Both the position numbers and the translations under genes were made by a program. The notes under the pieces were generated by a model that worked only from the letters and a program-made list of their open reading frames with translations, did no database searches and was not told the DNA's origin. From an uncultured Streptococcus sp. (GTDB taxonomy: Bacteria > Bacillota > Bacilli > Lactobacillales > Streptococcaceae): 64,000 bases of DNA. Shown here in pieces: positions 43,535-52,059 of the stretch (position 1 is its first letter; each line of letters starts with the position of its first letter). The DNA is taken from the NCBI GenBank assembly GCA_934196125.1, contig CAKPVT010000003.1:16625-80624 (forward strand), read 5' to 3'.

Positions 43535-44437
43535 ATGTTATACAATCAAATTTCTAGTAACAAGCGAAGAACGGTTGTTTTGATTCTTGTTTTCTTCTTG
43601 ATTTTGTCAGCTATTGGTGCCGCAGTTGGCTATCTTTGGTTAGATAGTCTAGAATTCGGTGTGGTTATCGCCTTAATCATTGGTGGAATCTATGCTGCTA
43701 GTATGATTTTTCAATCTACAAATGTTGTCATGTCAATGAATAATGCGCGTGAAGTCAGCGAGGAAGAAGCTCCAGAACTTTATCATATTGTAGAAGATAT
43801 GGCAATGGTGGCACAAATTCCAATGCCGCGCGTGTTTATCGTTGAAGATGATTCTTTAAATGCGTTTGCGACAGGTTCAAGTCCTGAAAATGCTGCTGTC
43901 GCAGCCACTACAGGATTGTTAGCTGTGATGAATCGTGAAGAGTTGGAAGGTGTTATCGGACACGAAGTTAGTCATATTCGTAATTACGATATCCGCATTT
44001 CTACCATTGCTGTCGCCTTAGCCAGCGCAGTGACTTTGATTACTAGTATCGGTAGCCGCATGATGTGGTTTGGCGGAGGTGGCAATCGTCGCCGTTCGAA
44101 TAACCGTGATGAGGGTGGTCTTGGTATTTTGATGTTGCTCTTTTCAATTTTATCGTTAATTTTAGCACCACTTGCCGCAACTCTCGTTCAATTAGCCATT
44201 TCACGGCAACGTGAATACCTTGCTGATGCCAGTTCTGTTGGACTCACTCGCAACCCTGAAGGAATGATTAAAGCACTTCAAAAACTGGAGCAATCTTCTC
44301 CAATGCATCATCCTGTTGATGAAGCAAGTGCGGCACTCTATATTAATGACCCTATCAAAAAAAAAGAAAGAACAACATCATTGTTCAATACACACCCATC
44401 TATTTCGGATCGTATTGAACGTCTTCGTCAAATGTAA
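43535..44437 (+). CDS. htpX: Membrane zinc metalloprotease HtpX
   Basis: 300 residues, family M48B. Two N-terminal membrane helices, then the active site GVIGHEVSHIRNYDIRISTI (HExxH), two more helices, and the third zinc ligand in REYLADASSVGLTRNPEGMI. It degrades damaged membrane proteins. The ATG lacks a good ribosome site. Confidence 0.94.
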   Translation: MLYNQISSNKRRTVVLILVFFLILSAIGAAVGYLWLDSLEFGVVIALIIGGIYAASMIFQSTNVVMSMNNAREVSEEEAPELYHIVEDMAMVAQIPMPRVFIVEDDSLNAFATGSSPENAAVAATTGLLAVMNREELEGVIGHEVSHIRNYDIRISTIAVALASAVTLITSIGSRMMWFGGGGNRRRSNNRDEGGLGILMLLFSILSLILAPLAATLVQLAISRQREYLADASSVGLTRNPEGMIKALQKLEQSSPMHHPVDEASAALYINDPIKKKERTTSLFNTHPSISDRIERLRQM

Positions 44438-44542
44438 GTATTTTTCTCCTTCACACGCTTGTGTGAAGTTTTTTGTTGCTACATTATTCAATAAGCTTTA
44501 TTATTGGTAGTAATATGTACAGACAATACCGTAAAAAGTTGG

Positions 44543-44548
44543 TATAAT
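44543..44548 (+). promoter_or_regulatory. -10 box upstream of yceD
   Basis: TATAAT, with CAGACA (44520-44525) 17 bases before as a partial -35, 30 bases before the gene. Confidence 0.5.
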
Positions 44549-44578
44549 AGTAAAGAAATTTTAAAAGAGGTAGTAATA

Positions 44579-45115
44579 ATGATGTTTTCAATTTCGGAAA
44601 TAAAAAAGAATCCAGATGGAATTGATTTTAATTCTGTTTTAGAAATTAAAGAAAAATTAATAGAACGTAACAAAGATGTGCTAGATGTTAAAGAGGTTTT
44701 TGTACAAGGGACTATTTCCTACGATGATGGCTTATATTTGTTAAATTATACACTTGATTATACAATTACATTACCGTCAAGTCGCTCAATGCTACCTGTA
44801 GATGTACATCAAGTTGAAGAAGTCTCAGAAATTTTTATTGAAGCAGTGGATATTCATGCAAAAGAAGATCTTGTTAGAGAAAATCTTGTTTTAGTACTTG
44901 AAGAAGATTATATTGATTTAGAAGAGAGCGCTATTGATAATATTTTATTAACGATTCCAATGCAAGTTTTAAGCGAAGAGGAACAAAATTCTGACACAAT
45001 GCCATCAGGAAATAGCTGGTCAGTTTTGACAGAAGAGCAATATGATGCCCTGCAAGATAAGAAGAAAAAAGAAAATAATCCGTTTTATGCTTTAAGTGGA
45101 TTGTTTGAAGATTGA
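44579..45115 (+). CDS. yceD: YceD / DUF177 family protein
   Basis: 178 residues from ATG 44579 with AAGAGG upstream. It is acidic and contains EVFVQGTISYDDGLYLLNYT and the C-terminal NPFYALSGLFED, equivalent to the conserved NP--L--L tail of DUF177. Members are often linked to rpmF and 23S rRNA maturation; here it sits just before covR, as in other streptococci. Confidence 0.8.
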   Translation: MMFSISEIKKNPDGIDFNSVLEIKEKLIERNKDVLDVKEVFVQGTISYDDGLYLLNYTLDYTITLPSSRSMLPVDVHQVEEVSEIFIEAVDIHAKEDLVRENLVLVLEEDYIDLEESAIDNILLTIPMQVLSEEEQNSDTMPSGNSWSVLTEEQYDALQDKKKKENNPFYALSGLFED

Positions 45116-45318
45116 TACTATTTTTAATAAAAAAATAAAATATTCTTGAATTATAGTTAACGCTTTGATATACTTTTAAAGTGATATAGTATACTTATTT
45201 TTATTGTTTATTTTGAGAATATTATAACAAAGTGATGGAAATGCTATAATCTTTTTCTTATTGGGAAACAAAGAAGGTGCTCTGTATAGGAGTGTATACT
45301 TTTAAAAGGTTGGTGACA

Positions 45319-45579
45319 ATGAGTAAAAAGATTTTAATTATTGAAGATGAAAAAAATCTTGCACGCTTTGTGTCTTTGGAGTTACAACATGAAGGTTATT
45401 CTGTAGTTATAGAAACAAACGGACGCTTAGGGCTTCAAATGGCTCTTGATGACGATTTTGACTTGATTTAATGCTTCCAGATATGGATGGATTTGAAATC
45501 ACACGTCGTCTTCGATTGGAAAAAGAAACTTCTATCATTATGATGACAGCCCGTGATTCTATCATGGATATTGTTGCTG
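45319..45579 (+). pseudogene. covR: Response regulator CovR (CsrR), disrupted
   Basis: ATG 45319 opens MSKKILIIEDEKNLARFVSL with the acidic pair of a receiver domain. After DDDFDLI a stop occurs, and one frame over it continues MLPDMDGFEITRRLRLE and IIMMTARDSIMDIVAV before homology ends near 45579. Intact CovR has LLDL between FDLI and MLPD, including the phosphoacceptor Asp; about 10 bases are deleted there. The last half of the receiver and the whole DNA-binding domain are absent. No functional CovR can be made from this locus. Confidence 0.9.
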
Positions 45580-45770
45580 TGCTGTGTCATTATAAGCTCC
45601 TTTTATTGACTTGTCAAATATTCTTATGCAAAAAATTACTTTATATTATTATGATACCATACTCATGATATTGCGTACAATACTATCTATAACTGGATGT
45701 ATTGACATGATAAAAAGTATTTTTTCTTCTACCTTCTTATAATTACTGTATTACAATGTAATAACAAAAA

Positions 45771-45806
45771 ACGAAGCTTATTTTTAAAATCTAGCTTCGC
45801 TTTTTT
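45771..45806. terminator. Bidirectional terminator
   Basis: CGAAGCT (45772-45778) pairs with AGCTTCG (45793-45799), with A-run before and TTTTTT after. It ends higA on the minus strand. The 180 bases between it and the covR break are AT-rich with no gene. Confidence 0.7.
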
Positions 45807-45816
45807 AGCTTCCTCA

Positions 45817-46137
45817 CTATATAATTGCCCAGTCATAAGGAGAAATATTGTCTAGCTCCTTGTATTTTTTCTTTTCAAGTTGTTCAAGCTGATAAGTACT
45901 ATCCATTCTTAATAAAAAGACAGCAGGAATTCCAGTTGCTTTTTCTATTTTTAGTGCTACTTCACTACTCATGAATTTCTTGCGATTAAGAATATCAGAA
46001 ATATAAGCTTGACTTACATTGATACGACTAGCAAGTTCTGCTTGTGTGATGCTATAGTGTTTCATTGTCTCCTTGAGCGTATCTCGAGCAGAAAATTCAG
46101 AAATATCAACTTCAATTTTATTGTTTCGATTCAACAT
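45817..46137 (-). CDS. higA: HigA-type antitoxin (XRE helix-turn-helix)
   Basis: 106 residues. The HTH is HYSITQAELASRINVSQAYI with SDILNRKKFMSSEVALKIEK, typical of HigA/VapI antitoxins. It follows the toxin gene by 11 bases with a TAGGAGG site. It should bind the toxin and repress the shared promoter. A functional antitoxin with a broken toxin is a stable endpoint. Confidence 0.85.
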   Translation of the reverse strand: MLNRNNKIEVDISEFSARDTLKETMKHYSITQAELASRINVSQAYISDILNRKKFMSSEVALKIEKATGIPAVFLLRMDSTYQLEQLEKKKYKELDNISPYDWAII

Positions 46138-46148
46138 TTTTCTACCTC

Positions 46149-46472
46149 CTAATGATAATCTTCACTTTCTATAATAGAAAGTGTAACAATTTCGCTTTTA
46201 TGAGTGGTTAGCTTATCGCTTTTATCCTAGCCTTCAAAAATTAGTCTAAAATTTGCGGCAACATCTACTGCGAATTGTTGCTTATGTTCTCCTGATAATT
46301 GATGTAAGCGAGGCGGTGGTAAGTGACTGATTTGAGATAAATTTTCTGCAACAGTAAATTCCTTTAAACGTTGTTTAATTCTTAATGCTCTATCTTTTCC
46401 ATAGAACTTAACCACTTTTCGTTCATCAGATAAAATTTTAGTGAGCTTATTCGTTTCTCCGAAATATTCCAT
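46149..46472 (-). pseudogene. higB: HigB-type toxin (RelE superfamily), nonsense mutation
   Basis: Reads MEYFGETNKLTKILSDERKV, LPPPRLHQLSGEHKQQFAVD and VAANFRLIFEG, then an in-frame TAG at 46227-46229. The same frame continues DKSDKLTTHKSEIVTLSII and ESEDYH to the natural stop at 46149, for a full length of 107 codons. HigB toxins are ribosome-dependent mRNA interferases; loss of the last 25 residues should inactivate it unless the stop is read through. Confidence 0.8.
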
Positions 46473-46500
46473 AATTTCACTTTCTTTCGTTGATAAACAA

Positions 46501-46521
46501 ATTATAACAAAAAGTTATAAT
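46501..46521. promoter_or_regulatory. higBA operator/promoter palindrome
   Basis: ATTATAAC, AAAAA, GTTATAAT: a perfect 8-bp inverted repeat 29 bases before higB that contains TATAAT on the minus strand. HigA-type repressors bind such dyads over their -10 boxes. Confidence 0.6.
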
Positions 46522-46859
46522 TTAGTCAAAAATAATATAACCTTTTGTTGTACAGTCTACTTATGTTTTAACGTAACTTTAGTATCACTGTTGTGGTCAA
46601 ACTTTTTTGTAACACTTTGCCCTGAGTCATAAAGTTCTACTAGAGTTTCTTTGAAACTTTGTTCATATCGTTTAACCATAATTGGAGTGTACCAAATTAC
46701 CTAAAATACTGTCCATTTTTTCTAGGATAACATCAAGACACAGTAATCGCCCCAACAATTGGATAGACATCTGTCACTGCATGAAAAAGCGCAAGTAAAA
46801 CTACAAATAAAAAACTTCTCCATAGTTTAGAGAAGTAATTTAAATCTTTTTATTAAAAT
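46522..46859. other. Gap with IS footprint
   Basis: No gene is seen. TTGTAACACTTTG (46607-46619) equals the first 13 bases of the right terminal repeat of the IS3 element at 17859-19104, so an IS end may once have lain here. Nothing else is recognisable. Confidence 0.45.
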
Positions 46860-47387
46860 TTACCATGTGAAATAGCGAATTATTTTGAAAATACCAAGTA
46901 CAAGCATAACTGTACCGAGAAGTGTCCAAAGCAACATTGCGCCCCACAAAGGTGCAAGTAGAAGCATAAGACCAGCAACTACGCTAATAATTCCTGAAAG
47001 AATCGTCCAAAATTTAGAAGGAGAATAAGAAATGAAAGCAAAAGACAAGACTCCTTCAGTAATCCAAGTAAACCCAATCAAAAGTCCACTAATAAGGAAC
47101 AAAATACTTTCAGCTGCTCCTAAATTAATTAATGAAAAGATTCCAGCAATTAAATAAACTACACCTAAAAGAAGATGTCCAAACCTAGACCATGCTTCTT
47201 CATCCTTCAAAGAAAAAGTAGAAACAAGATAAGAAATTCCAATTAAAATAAAACCAGCTCCAACTACTACGGTACCTATCTGTGCTGTACGTCCAGGCCA
47301 AAACAAAATAAGTAATCCCATAATAGTAGAAACAAGGCCACTAATTCCAACATTGTTACGTAAATTTTTCAAGATATTTTCAGACAT
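46860..47387 (-). CDS. HdeD-family membrane protein (DUF308)
   Basis: 175 residues with six membrane helices in three pairs, including GLLILFWPGRTAQIGTVVVG, LGVVYLIAGIFSLINLGAAE and a C-terminal LVLGIFKIIRYFTW. DUF308 proteins are linked to acid resistance in enterobacteria; in streptococci the role is unproven. GGAGTATT precedes the ATG. It lies inside the foreign block between the covRS halves. Confidence 0.85.
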   Translation of the reverse strand: MSENILKNLRNNVGISGLVSTIMGLLILFWPGRTAQIGTVVVGAGFILIGISYLVSTFSLKDEEAWSRFGHLLLGVVYLIAGIFSLINLGAAESILFLISGLLIGFTWITEGVLSFAFISYSPSKFWTILSGIISVVAGLMLLLAPLWGAMLLWTLLGTVMLVLGIFKIIRYFTW

Positions 47388-47456
47388 ATCTAATACTCCT
47401 TTCTTTTATTTATTAAGTATAACTCACTAAAAGGTAAATTGCAAGTTTTTTTACTT

Positions 47457-47721
47457 TTAATCAATATGTTGAGACAACTCTTTCTGTATTTTCTTTAAAT
47501 ATACTCTGATTTCATCTGTTTCACCAAATGCTTCAAATTCACTCAGCTTATTTTCGAAACTTCTTAAAATACTCGAAAACTCTTCTATTGCAAGATTATT
47601 CTTCTTTTCTTGAAAAAGTTTTTGATTCTCAGTTTTCAATGCATAAACTTCTTGAGTGAGCTGTGCATTTTGATCCACAGTTTCTCTTATAAAATCAAGC
47701 TTTTCTAAAATTTCTTTTCAT
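47457..47721 (-). pseudogene. Small coiled-coil protein, probable start frameshift
   Basis: From GTG 47678 a 73-residue coiled coil is encoded (LTQEVYALKTENQKLFQEKK). Upstream the frame is open and reads KEILEKLDFIRET. An ATG at 47721 is followed by AAAA, where AAA would bring it into this frame as MKEILEKLDF. So an extra A seems to separate the natural start from the rest. No family recognised. Confidence 0.45.
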
Positions 47722-47796
47722 TATCCAACGAAACAAATTTATTCTTTCTTTTAGAAACCTGCTTTTACGTTATCGTCGGATTTTGTGCAAGTTGCC

Positions 47797-47991
47797 TTAT
47801 ACCCCCTGAAGAAGATCCAAAAGACGACACAAAAAAAGAATGAAAGAAAGTAGAGTCACTTGCAATAAAAAATCAGTATAACCAGCATATAGCCTTGTTA
47901 CTTCTTTTCTTGATTTTTTAGGCCCCTGAGTTAAAGAAAGAAAAATATACAAAAATCCTAAACTCTCCAAAATAACTATCGAAAAAAACAT
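47797..47991 (-). CDS. Possible small two-helix membrane protein
   Basis: 64 codons with hydrophobic segments at about residues 3-20 and 42-58 and a basic loop (GPKKSRKEVTRLYAG). No ribosome site, and the 5' end overlaps the start of the S8 protease remnant on the other strand. Weak candidate. Confidence 0.25.
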   Translation of the reverse strand: MFFSIVILESLGFLYIFLSLTQGPKKSRKEVTRLYAGYTDFLLQVTLLSFILFLCRLLDLLQGV

Positions 47992-49181
47992 ATTACAAAA
48001 GAATAAAACAAATTGTTTCCAATAATAGAGATATAAAAGTTTGGAATATTTCCTTAGGAAGTAATCAAGAGATAAATGATAATTTTATATCAGCAGAAGC
48101 AGCTGTTTTAGATAAGATTCAATATGAAAATGATGTTGTTTTTGTTATTGCAGGTACAAATAAACCTAATGCAATGATTGAAAAAATTGGTTCTCCAGCA
48201 GATTCGATTAATGGTTTAGTTGTGAATGCTATTACTAAAAGTGGTATCTCTACTAAGTATACTCGTAAAGGATTGGCTTTATCATTTTTTGCTAAGCCGG
48301 ATGTTAGTTATTATGGAGGAAGTCAAGAAAAATATATAAAGGTATGTGAACCCTTAGGGGAAGCTAATGTTGCAGGGACCTCTTTTGCTGCACCTTGGAT
48401 TGCTCGAAAATTATCCTATTTAATAGATATTTTAGGATTAAAAAGAGAACTGGCAAAAGCATTAATAATAGATTCGGCAAGGGGATGGAATGAAAAGCCT
48501 ACTATGGATGAAATTTCAATATATGGACATGGGGTTGTTCCGATTAGAATTGAAGATATCATTTATACTCCAGATGATGAAATTAGATTTTTAGTTTCAG
48601 ATATAAGTGAAAAATGGAATACTTATAATTATGACTTTCCTATTCCTTATATATCTGACAATGATATAAAAAAATATCCTTATATTACACGGGCTACAAT
48701 GTGTTACTTTCCTACCTGTAATCGGAGTCAAGGAATAGACTATACAAATACAGAGTTAGATTTACATTTTGGAAGGGTATATGAAGATAGTAAGAATAGG
48801 ATAAAAATCAGAGAAATTGACGATAATAAACAAAATCAAGAAGAGGATTCAGCTTTTATTTCTGAGTCTTATGCACGTTCGGAATATCAAAAGTGGAATA
48901 ATATAAAATATAAATCTGAAAAAATGAAAGTAAGATATAAAAAATATTATCCTGATAGAATGTGGGGTATGGAAATCAAAACGGCTAATAGATTAGATCC
49001 TAAGGATGGAATAGGACTTAGGTTTGCAGTAGTTGTTACTATTAAGGAAGTAAAAGGGATTAACAGAATTGATGAGTTTATAAAAAATTTTCAATTGGAA
49101 AGTTGGCTTGTTAATCGAATAGATGTTAAAGCAAGAATTGATATAAATGAGACAATAAATGAGACAATTGAATTTGAGTAA
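47976..49181 (+). pseudogene. S8 subtilisin-like protease, 5'-truncated (IetS-like defence protein)
   Basis: The frame opens without a start and reads NNRDIKVWNISLGSNQEIND, then VVFVIAGTNKPN (oxyanion Asn region) and EANVAGTSFAAPWIARKLSY with the catalytic Ser. The Asp and His parts are missing. The long C-terminal region (RATMCYFPTCNRSQGIDYTN, RMWGMEIKTANRL and FAVVVTIKEVKGINRIDEFI) is not found in ordinary subtilases and resembles IetS, partner of an AAA ATPase in IetAS phage/plasmid defence. No ATPase gene is present. Confidence 0.7.
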
Positions 49182-49299
49182 GATATAATCTTTGTAGTTA
49201 TTACTGATTGAAATGATGTAAGATGATGAACATGTAAGTGCTAATAAATATATAGGACAAGAGAAATCTTGTCCTTATTTTTTTGTGTAAGGGGGAAGT

Positions 49300-49515
49300 A
49301 TGGAAGAAAGATTTACAGATTTATGTACAGCACATAAATTAGCGAAATTATTTGAATACGAATTAAAAACAGTACAAAATTATATTAGTCAAATGAGAAG
49401 AGATCCAGAATTTAATAAATATGTTGTAGGTCCAAGAGGACATACAATGGTAAGTTATGCAGGTTTTTATGATTATTGGATAAAACAAGGAGAAAAGCAA
49501 AGAGAAATGTTATAA
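49300..49515 (+). CDS. Excisionase-like small DNA-binding protein
   Basis: 71 residues, MEERFTDLCTAHKLAKLFEY with LKTVQNYISQMRRDPEFNKY, resembling a helix-turn-helix of element-borne excisionases. It has a strong GGGGGAA site and lies 40 bases before the integrase, the usual xis-int order. Confidence 0.6.
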   Translation: MEERFTDLCTAHKLAKLFEYELKTVQNYISQMRRDPEFNKYVVGPRGHTMVSYAGFYDYWIKQGEKQREML

Positions 49516-49555
49516 TGAGTTATACATTTTTTCTGCTTGGTTCATAGGAGAGAGA

Positions 49556-50683
49556 ATGTTTTATAAAAAGTTAAAAAATGGTAAATACCGTTATTTTGAG
49601 AAGTATTTTGATGAAAATCAAGAGAAGTGGCGTCAAGTCACAGTGACTTTAAATTCAAAAAGTAGAGTTGCGCAAGCAGAAGCTAAAAATAGATTAGCTT
49701 TAAAAATAAAAGAACGGCTTGAACAACAAATTTATCAGGAAATACTTACAATTCAAGAAGTTTATAATGATTGGCGAAAAATTAGAGATGAAGAATTAAA
49801 AGCTTCTTCTATTCATACAGAAAATGGTTCTTTTCAAAGGTTTTTAAAAAAATTTGGGAAAAGAAAAATAGACAGTGTAAAAGGGAGCGAAATTCAGAAA
49901 TTTATCTTAGAATTAAAGTTATCCCCAAAGACACGAGTATTGAGAAGAAGTTATTATACGATGTTGTTTTCTTATGCGCAAAAGGTGGGCTATATAGAAG
50001 ATAATCCTATGTCACAAGTTGTCTTACCTAAAGTAAGAACAACAGTGGATGATGTTAAAAAGAAACAATGTAATTTTTTAGATCGTACAGAAATGCGTAC
50101 GATACTAGATTATGGTTATAGCATACCTAAGTATTATAGACAAACGTCTTTGTTTGAATTTATGTTTTTTACAGGATTGCGTATAGGAGAGCTTCTTGCT
50201 TTAAGATGGGAAGATATTGACTTTGAAGAAATGACTTTAACAGTGAATCATACACTAAATCTTCATGGTTATGTAGCAGATGCTCGACAACTGCTTTCTC
50301 CTAAAACTGCCCATTCTTATAGAACTTTATCATTGAATAAAAGATGTATGGAAATATTGTCTGTTTTTCAAAAGGAGTGTTACGATAAGGAATTTATCTT
50401 TGTCAGTGAAAAAAATCATATTTATGGTAGAGATGAGCTTTCTGTTATTTTTAAGAAAATCTGTTCAGAGCAACTCGGAGAGGATAAAAATATGAGAAGG
50501 TATCATTTGCATATGTTAAGACATTCTCATATCTCCTTACTCGTTGAAATGAATATACCAATTAAAGCCATTATGGAACGTGTAGGGCATTCGAGTGAGA
50601 AAATGATTTTACAGGTCTATAGTCATGTGACTAAAAATATGCGTAAAGAATTAAGAGTCAAACTGAACGATTTTAAATTATAA
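49556..50683 (+). CDS. int: Tyrosine recombinase (integrase)
   Basis: 375 residues. An N-terminal arm-binding part and SAM-like core-binding domain (about 60-160) precede the catalytic domain, with Arg in FTGLRIGELLALRWEDIDF, HMLRHSHISLLVEMNIPIKA (H-x-x-R), His in VGHSSEKM and nucleophile Tyr in VYSHVTKNMRKELR. All catalytic residues are present. TAGGAGAG precedes the ATG. It marks the right end of the block inserted in covRS. Confidence 0.92.
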   Translation: MFYKKLKNGKYRYFEKYFDENQEKWRQVTVTLNSKSRVAQAEAKNRLALKIKERLEQQIYQEILTIQEVYNDWRKIRDEELKASSIHTENGSFQRFLKKFGKRKIDSVKGSEIQKFILELKLSPKTRVLRRSYYTMLFSYAQKVGYIEDNPMSQVVLPKVRTTVDDVKKKQCNFLDRTEMRTILDYGYSIPKYYRQTSLFEFMFFTGLRIGELLALRWEDIDFEEMTLTVNHTLNLHGYVADARQLLSPKTAHSYRTLSLNKRCMEILSVFQKECYDKEFIFVSEKNHIYGRDELSVIFKKICSEQLGEDKNMRRYHLHMLRHSHISLLVEMNIPIKAIMERVGHSSEKMILQVYSHVTKNMRKELRVKLNDFKL

Positions 50684-50699
50684 TACTTGAATTGTAGTA

Positions 50700-50721
50700 A
50701 AAAACTAACCAAAAACTAACC
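50700..50721 (+). repeat. Two direct repeats downstream of int
   Basis: AAAAACTAACC occurs twice in tandem (50700-50710 and 50711-50721), followed by AAAAATGAAGG. Short direct repeats beside int often serve as integrase arm-binding sites near the attachment site. Confidence 0.6.
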
Positions 50722-50812
50722 AAAAATGAAGGAAAAAGGGGGGGAATAGGGAAATAATATTGTGAGTAAATCTCTTGAGAATGCGATTATAGCGCACGGT
50801 TAAGGGATTTGT

Positions 50813-51373
50813 GTGATGTTATTTTTTAAGATGGTTAATGAAATACTAGATATGGTTCATGTTCAGGGAACTTTTGATTTACACAAAGGTGAAAAAACAG
50901 ATTTGAAAAAATCAATCGAATTTGTTTTGGGAAATTTCCGTATTTTGCACCCAGATTTTAATTTCCAATTTTCAACAAGTGTGGAAGAATGTGTCTTTGC
51001 AGAAATTTACAAAAATCATTTCGAACAGGCAATTTTGATTTTAATTGATAATGGCGTGAAATATTCTTCTGGAAGCAAAATAATCCATGTGACTTTGGAC
51101 ATCCAAGGAGATGATGCTATTGTCAAAGTTAAGGATGAAGGAGAAGGTATTTCTCAAGAAGACCTAAAATATATTTTTGAACGTTTTTATCGAACAGATA
51201 AATCACGTAATCGTGTTTCGACACAAGGAGGTCTTGGGATTGGTTTAGCTATTCTTAAGCAGATTGTTGATGCTTATGAGCTCAATGTTAGCGTTAATAG
51301 TGTTGTTGACGAAGGCACGGAGTTTACATTGGTTATTCCGATACTTAAGACCAAACAAGATAAGACAGACTGA
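50813..51373 (+). pseudogene. covS: Sensor kinase CovS (CsrS), C-terminal fragment
   Basis: Homology begins near 50830 (VNEILDMVHVQGTFDLHKGE) and covers the histidine-kinase ATPase domain: N-box LILIDNGVKYSSGSK, G1 VKDEGEGISQ, F-box YIFERFYRTDKSR and G2 GGLGIGLAILKQIVDA. The membrane sensor, HAMP and phospho-His parts, roughly two thirds of the protein, are missing. The first codons are foreign sequence. Confidence 0.88.
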
Positions 51374-51399
51374 GTTTTTCTCTCGGTCTGTTCGTTTTT
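51365..51399 (+). terminator. Terminator after the covS fragment
   Basis: ACAGACTGAG (51365-51374) pairs with CTCGGTCTGT (51382-51391), then TCGTTTTTC. Confidence 0.8.
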
Positions 51400-51561
51400 C
51401 TAATAAAGCATGATTGATTAGTCATTTTTTATTAGAAAAGGGACAAGGTTTAAGAAATGGGGAAAAGTTTGGTTGATATGGTAAAATTGGTATTACTTTC
51501 ATAATGATTGATTTTATGTTAAAATAAAGTATTGAAATAATTGGTAGAATGGGGTGTTTGC

Positions 51562-52059
51562 ATGCGTTGTCCAAAATGTAATTATAATAAATCAAGTGTT
51601 ATTGATAGTCGCCAAGCTGAAGATGGAAATACCATTAGACGTCGTCGCGAATGTGAAAATTGTCAGACACGTTTCACGACTTTTGAACGTGTTGAAGAAT
51701 TGCCCTTACTAGTCATTAAAAAAGATGGAACGCGTGAACAATTTTCTCGTGAAAAGATTTTAAATGGTATTTTCCAAAGTGCTCAAAAACGTCCAGTATC
51801 AAGCGATGATATTGAACAAGTTGTCTCACGTATCGAGCAAAAAGTTCGTAGTGAGTACGAAGGTGAAGTTCCAAGTACAGCCATTGGTAATCTTGTCATG
51901 GATGAGTTAGCTGAACTTGATGAGATTACTTATGTGCGTTTTGCCTCTGTTTACAAATCGTTTAAAGATGTTGATGAGATTGAAGAACTTCTACAACAAA
52001 TTACCAACCGAGTTCATAGTAAGAAGAAAAGAAGTAATTTAAATGAGACCGATCGATGA
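51562..52059 (+). CDS. nrdR: Transcriptional repressor NrdR
   Basis: 165 residues from ATG 51562 (MRCPKCNYNKSSVIDSRQAE). The zinc ribbon is CPKC plus CENCQTRFTTFERVEEL, followed by the ATP-cone (VIKKDGTREQFSREKILNGI). It represses ribonucleotide reductase genes in response to dATP/ATP. It overlaps dnaB by 17 bases. Confidence 0.95.
   Translation: MRCPKCNYNKSSVIDSRQAEDGNTIRRRRECENCQTRFTTFERVEELPLLVIKKDGTREQFSREKILNGIFQSAQKRPVSSDDIEQVVSRIEQKVRSEYEGEVPSTAIGNLVMDELAELDEITYVRFASVYKSFKDVDEIEELLQQITNRVHSKKKRSNLNETDR

Noticed and set aside
50700..50721. CRISPR or coding repeat after int
   Set aside because: Only two 11-base copies without spacer; better explained as integrase-binding sites.
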